Shown here in pieces: positions 62,964-64,000 of a stretch of 64,000 nt of DNA (its first letter is position 1; the number at the start of each line of letters is the position of its first letter). The notes beneath the pieces are model-generated. The model saw only the letters and a program-made list of their open reading frames with translations, was not told the DNA's origin and did not search any database. This DNA comes from Hyaloscypha bicolor E. Taxonomy: Eukaryota; Ascomycota; Leotiomycetes; Helotiales; Hyaloscyphaceae. The position numbers and the translations under genes were made by a program. The stretch spans positions 248,001 through 312,000 of the forward strand of contig NW_020194610.1 in the NCBI RefSeq assembly GCF_002865645.1, read 5' to 3'.

Positions 62964-63269
62964 TATTAGTTTACTAGTAATATATAGTACTATTATATAA
63001 GTTATAAAATACTATTTATATATAGTTAGTAAAGTTATTATTATTTAGAAATAGGGATTATAGTATTATAGTATTAATATATAATTCCTAAATCTACTAA
63101 GCCTAAAGGGGTCTAGTCTACTAGTCGAGTTACTAATGGGATATAAGGTTATATAACCATATCCTATATCCTATATCCTATTACTTATATTCTATTATTT
63201 ATATCCCGTATCCCGTATCCCGTAACTATATATATAACTCCTAAAGAAATAGCTATACTAATACTAATA
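62964..63269 (-). repeat. 5' LTR of C
   Basis: 306 bp, same length as its partner and less mutated. Contains short tandem runs of TATCC and TATCCCG near 63163-63225. Confidence 0.85.
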
Positions 63270-64000
63270 TTATAATTATATATTTTTTAATTTATAATAA
63301 AAAGATTTCTTAAAATAGAATTTTAATTTAAAGAAAGTTATTTATTAATTAATTAAATACTATTTTCTAAATTCCTATAAATTCCTATTTTATAAGAACT
63401 TATAGGATTCTTATATTTGGTTTTAGGAATTTATTTACTAAATTTCTAGGCTTTTTTAAGCTTATTTTTAGGCTATAAAATATGAATTTTTAATTTCTTT
63501 AATTTAAAAAGCTATTATTAATTTAAAGTCTATATAAAATTTATATTTAAATAATATTTAATTAGTATTATAATAAAATAAACAAGTATTAAATTATATT
63601 AATTCTTTATAAAATTGAATTAAATTATAAAAATAGTTAAAGTTTTAGTATTTCTATTTAAATACCTATATTTTAGATTAGTTTAATCTCTAATTAATAT
63701 TTGAAAAAGGGGAATTATTTTATATTTTCCTAAAAAAATATTATAAATAATATTATATATATTATATTTAATTTTTTTCTTACTTTTTTCTTTTTATATA
63801 ATAAATTACTTATAATATAAGATATTTATAAGCTCGTAAATAGCTTATATACTTTTCTAATTATTCTCTTTAATTTAGATTAATTAGAATTCTTTTAATA
63901 AGAATTCTTTTATTAATAAAATTTTAAAGTTCTTTTTTTTAATATTATTTTTTTATTTAAAAATTTGAGGCTATTTTTAAAGTTCTTAAAATCTTTAAAG
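63270..64000. repeat. RIP-degraded AT-rich sequence to window end
   Basis: TpA-rich sequence with homopolymer runs; no frames, LTR or gene remains recognised. Confidence 0.5.

Larger units (their letters stand above)
56856..63269 (-). mobile_element. Ty1/Copia-like LTR retrotransposon C (minus)
   Basis: 306-bp LTRs at 56856-57161 and 62964-63269 enclose 5.8 kb whose minus strand carries the Copia order Gag, integrase, RT, RNase H (integrase before RT). No clean target duplication is visible; both flanks carry a TTATAATT word, but not as an exact 5-bp repeat next to the LTRs. Fully RIP-mutated. Confidence 0.85.

Noticed and set aside
1..64000. tRNA and rRNA genes, telomere repeats
   Set aside because: No tRNA-like A/B box pairs with a foldable cloverleaf, no conserved rRNA blocks and no TTAGGG arrays were seen on reading both strands.

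Overview
The window comes from a filamentous ascomycete (Pezizomycotina). The evidence is short introns of 49-76 bp with GT...AG ends, fungal gene families, and a sharp split between a gene-bearing part (1 to about 13.2 kb) and a very AT-rich part (13.2-64 kb). The AT-rich part carries the mark of repeat-induced point mutation (RIP): TpA excess, loss of CpA/TpG, and Trp/Gln codons turned into stops. The order or genus cannot be fixed from the sequence.

Gene-bearing part. A sugar-transporter gene (minus, cut by the window edge) and an intact PrpF-family isomerase gene (plus) diverge from a shared intergenic region. A 576-bp non-autonomous hAT-like element with an 8-bp target duplication lies just downstream of PrpF. 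From 3.4 to 6.6 kb are decayed genes: a GMC oxidoreductase C-terminal stump, an unrecognised RIP-damaged coding stretch, and an SRPK-type protein kinase pseudogene. A possible small secreted peptide gene with a broken frame lies near 7.7-7.9 kb. An intact three-exon gene for a 7-TM membrane protein lies at 10.2-11.4 kb. A fungal FAD amine oxidase / L-amino-acid oxidase gene (12.0-13.2 kb) has lost its 5' end at the edge of the repeat block and carries one RIP-type stop.

Repeat block. Its architecture can be resolved from LTR pairs and target duplications. Ty3-like element A' (minus, 16232-56156) holds a second copy, A (plus, 17970-50894). A in turn holds two copies of a larger 13-kb Ty3-like element, B-X (plus, 18258-31313) and B-Y (minus, 32916-46073), in opposite orientation. 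A Ty1/Copia element C (minus, 56856-63269) follows. Element B encodes Gag, protease, RT/RNase H and integrase, plus a separate frame of about 900 codons between pol and the 3' LTR in which I recognise no domain. A 36-bp palindrome recurs at fixed length in the LTRs and pol of B, near the 3' end of A, and in the leader-side region of C. Copy X has a 249-N assembly gap followed by about 0.8 kb of sequence that is neither homologous to copy Y nor RIP-like.

How it fits together: this is a gene island bordering a RIP-silenced nest of retrotransposons. Genes nearest the nest or between repeats are decayed, whereas PrpF and the 7-TM gene look functional. Only the transporter/PrpF pair suggests joint work, possibly in organic-acid or sugar metabolism, and that is inference.
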